NCBI GenBank assembly: GCA_011800805.1
Contig: MPNW01000001.1
Span: forward strand, 13,162-77,161
Length of the DNA stretch: 64,000 bases
Direction: 5' to 3'
Source of the DNA: Hirudo medicinalis
Lineage: Eukaryota; Annelida; Clitellata; Hirudinida; Hirudinidae
Both the position numbers and the translations under genes were made by a program. The notes beneath the pieces are model-generated. The model made no database searches. It saw nothing but the letters and a program-made list of their open reading frames with translations, and was not told the DNA's origin. Below are positions 60,981-64,000 of this stretch, one piece after another (the first letter of the stretch is position 1; the number at the start of each line of letters is the position of its first letter).

Positions 60981-62243
60981 GAGGAAAGGCTGAGAAGCTA
61001 TTGAAAATATTGAAAATACGTGAAAACATATAGATCTCGACGAAGCCAAAGATTGGTCATAATTTGATGTTTTGAAATTCATAGATGAATGGGACTTTCT
61101 AGAATCCAAATCCTTCCACTAAGCCCACAATTATTTCTCACGATCTGCTTGTCTGTCTGTTCCAGGTCCGTGAGGAATGTCTGGGGGAGTGACCATCAGT
61201 TGACCGCAATTGGTGATACCAATCCTATTGAAGCTCAGCGAAGTCATTTATGGACAACCGGTGGACTCCTGTCGGGATATAGGATATAGTAAAATTTCAT
61301 TTATTTAGTTGAAGCGTTTAGCAAAGTTTAACAAATGTTTAAATCAATTTTTGTTACATCTGCTTCTAGCAAAAGCAGGGTGGTTAGGATTGCTATGTTC
61401 CCTTTTGACAAAGTGATCCAATCGTTGATGGAGGTGATTGAATAAAAATACATGCAATTTTATGGGTCTCTGAGTAACACTGTTCGTGAAACATAAAACT
61501 GCTGCTATTTGCGATGTAAATTTAAACTGGAATCCTAATGTGATTAACAATTCCTTTCTTCAACAAATTTTCTGCCTCAAACCTTCTGTCATCTCTGCGT
61601 AACAAAGGAAATAGAGATCTTTGTTAGACGACGTGACTTAATGAAACTAATAGCTTGATGACGTGACTTACGCATGGAAGCTCTTAAACGAGTGTCACCA
61701 GCTGAAATTTATTAATTTCAATAAGAAACTCCACATGCGCGATTGCATGTGGCTGGATTGCACCATGACTCATTCTGAGCGGCACACATGCAACACTTCA
61801 TGTTATAAATCGAACCTTCTGTGGACAACTTGTTTACATTTACCACAGTTTGCTTACCTTGCTGCAGGGGAATGTTCCATCTAAATGGATGAATGCAATC
61901 CAATCACCACCCATTATCTTCGCATTGCATTGTAATGATACCATTAGACGCGGAGATTGGCTGGAATGAGTCTTTGACTGAGGGACTTTGTTTAGCGGCT
62001 GGATTCATTAATTGGGATGCTTTGATGTTAAGCACATTTGCTGTGGGCTTAACGGCATCAGAACGAGTGATGTATCGATTCGCCTCACGCCATAAAATAC
62101 CTGTGTTCACCTGGGAACAAACAATCGTTAACGGGAGCTCCAAATGAAGGTTTTCACCGAGGCAATAAATGCGAGGCTTACATTTTCAACTGGAATATTG
62201 GCGTATTTCATCAACACTAATTTGAAAGGAACAAATAATTGAT
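60981..62243. other. intergenic stretch upstream of the membrane gene
   Basis: Short frames such as 61,893-62,147 (LTEGLCLAAGFINWDALMLS) have no recognisable domain. No repeat family of this window is seen. The promoter of the gene at 62,244 should lie at its right end. Confidence 0.3.
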
Positions 62244-64000
62244 ATGATCAATAAAATTGAAGAAGTTGAAGTTGAGAAGATTTTGTTACCAGAAGAGGAG
62301 ATTCAATCTCCTGGAGGAGATGATGTTTGTGTTTGTAATTTTCATTCGAATCAAACGAGGAATTCCTTTCGTGCAAGATGTTGGTTATTCTTCGAAAACT
62401 TTGGTAAAAAAACGTGTTTCAACAGAATTTGGAGCAAGAAGACGATCTGCAACGGGGACATCAAAGAATCAGTCGAAACCTGCGGCAATGAAGCGACAGT
62501 TAAAAGCAGCAATGGAGGAAGAAAGAAGTGGGTGGTGGCCATGTTGATTTTAGGTTTCACTGATTTGATCCTCATTCTTGCAAAGTTTGCCATGTGCTCT
62601 GAAACTGAGGAATCGACGCCTCGTCTCTTTGCTGGTTTCCTGGATTATACTGCTGTGTCAAAGAATGACCTTTGGTTACCGCTGTGCATATTTACTATAG
62701 TCGGCACCATTTTGTTCTTTCCCGAATTCGCCAACACTTTGTCATCCTTATTTAGAAGCGACGGAACGACATCGATGCCACTGCACGTTGAATTGCTCAT
62801 CACTTTGGTCTTCAAGTATGTGCCTCTCGCCACCATCTCTTACTTCACGAGCAAGTGGTGGAGCAGTCAAGCGGCAGGACACTCAGGTAGCACCCTTGAA
62901 GCTGCCGTTACATCATCTCGAATAATGTTTGTTTCCTTGAGAATCGTTTGGTATGCACACATGGAAGGCATCAAAGTCAGGAAGAACGACAAGTATGAAT
63001 TGAAACAGGTGGGTCATATGTTTTGTAACTTGCAGATAATTTAGCAGTTAACAGCTATTTGTCTTGACAAGGTCCTTTTCATGCTCTGCTGCCTTCTCTT
63101 TTCCATCACTTTAGCAGTTCCAGTAATGAACTTGAAATTAAGCAAAGAAGAACAATCGCAAAAACCTTGGACCGAATGCTCCGAAGTTAATAATCTGTGG
63201 ATAACTACGACGTGGGAAAATTCTTGCCTCAAACACCTATCTTATGATTCTTCCGTCACTACAGCGTTCAATGATGGGCAGTTTACGTTAGGGGACGAAG
63301 TTCCATGGAAAGTTTACACCTCTCAATCAAACGATCCTAATCCAAAATTTCATTTTCAGAAGTGTCTGAACATTTCAGTTTGCGACCTTTTTAAATCCGC
63401 TAATAAAGAATATCTAGTTGTTTATGAATGCCAAAAGGAACCTGACCTTGATTCAAATCAATCATCTACATCACCCTCTTACAATAGAATATGTTTACTC
63501 GGAATGAATAGATTCATATTTAGATTCTACTACCACACATTTCTTGTTGCCATAAAGTTTGACGATTCTGTTAAACGAACAATTTCGAGTTGGTCCAACG
63601 AGAGGCCTGGCAAAACTACCGACCAAAGCGCAACAAATAAAACTTCAATCGATGCTGTGTTGTACACCATGGCAGGATTCTGCACAAATAATCCTCATGA
63701 ATGTCTTTTGTTTGACTCCAAAACTATCGAACATCAGAGAAATGAGAGCGGAAATCGCGCAGAGCAGAACGGAGATGATCAAGAGAGCATCGAAAGTCAG
63801 CGGCATACCGATGAATCCCCTCTTGAGAACCTCTTCAGGTTCGCAACTTATTCCAATGAAGAATTTTTGGGCGATTTAAAACCTAGATATGCTGATCACT
63901 ACGAACTGAAAGTGGAGGATAGTTGCTTAGTGTACCTCAAATTGGAAGGATTTCCGAGCTCTCAAACTGGAACTGGAAGCAGCAAAACGTCACGGATGTG
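62244..64000 (+). CDS. unrecognised multi-pass membrane protein (partial, runs off the right edge)
   Basis: Exon 1 is 62244-63008 (255 codons), followed by a 63-base intron. Exon 2 runs from 63072 to the window end with no stop in 929 bases, in phase. At least 564 residues are encoded. After about 95 soluble residues with cysteines (DDVCVCNFHSN) come hydrophobic segments: WVVAMLILGFTDLILILAKF, LWLPLCIFTIVGTILFFPEF, VELLITLVFKYVPLATISYF, a weaker one around SSRIMFVSLRIVWYA, and VLFMLCCLLFSITLAVPVMN. About 280 further residues follow, with cysteines, N-glycosylation sites (NIS, NKT, NES) and an aromatic segment RFIFRFYYHTFLVAIKF. The rest of the frame ends in SKTSRM at the edge. I do not recognise the family. 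The intron is supported by GTGGGT and AAG signals and the in-phase open frame on both sides. Confidence 0.7.

Overview
This window is nuclear DNA from an animal: AT-rich, intron-dense, with many small exons separated by introns of about 60 bases to several kb. I assembled exon chains by eye from reading-frame phase, AG acceptors, GT donors and remembered family sequences; no alignment or search was run. The gene set (ASAP-type ArfGAP, mucolipin, TspanC8 tetraspanin, COMMD protein, CCDC149, CNOT11, SNW1) is animal-type. I cannot name the phylum; the protein style suggests a slowly evolving invertebrate. Splice donors are unusually relaxed, with many GTT and GTC donors.

Left part (1-30,000) is repeat-rich. 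A hAT transposase relic lies at the left edge. Then, on the minus strand, come a phosphoglycolate-phosphatase-like gene whose catalytic residues appear replaced (1,530-4,009, continuing off the left edge) and a four-membrane-span MS4A/CD20-like gene (4,224-6,967) with a short hAT element in intron 1. On the plus strand follow a BTB-BACK gene (10,802-12,871) and an unrecognised coiled-coil gene ending in a LIR-like motif (15,082-17,909). From 18,200 to 23,000 and 26,000 to 30,000 the DNA is a graveyard of hAT, Ty3/gypsy, LINE and SINE pieces, interrupted by the minus-strand spliceosome gene SNW1 (23,182-25,203), which carries a one-base frameshift in this assembly.

Right part (30,000-59,000) is a compact run of conserved genes: mucolipin (+), a CaMK4-type kinase (+), an ASAP ArfGAP (+), a TspanC8 tetraspanin (-), a COMMD5-like gene (-), CCDC149 (+) and CNOT11 (-). 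Several pairs are tail to tail or head to head within 350-640 bases. From 59,000 to 62,200 there is a Ty3/gypsy pol tail, an AT palindrome and a SINE. An unrecognised multi-pass membrane gene starts at 62,244 and runs off the right edge.

The genes do not form one pathway. Themes are endolysosome and membrane traffic (mucolipin, ASAP, tetraspanin, COMMD5), calcium signalling (mucolipin, CaMK4) and RNA processing or decay (SNW1, CNOT11). At least three SINE-like families and two short hAT-type elements with exact 8-base target duplications are recognisable.
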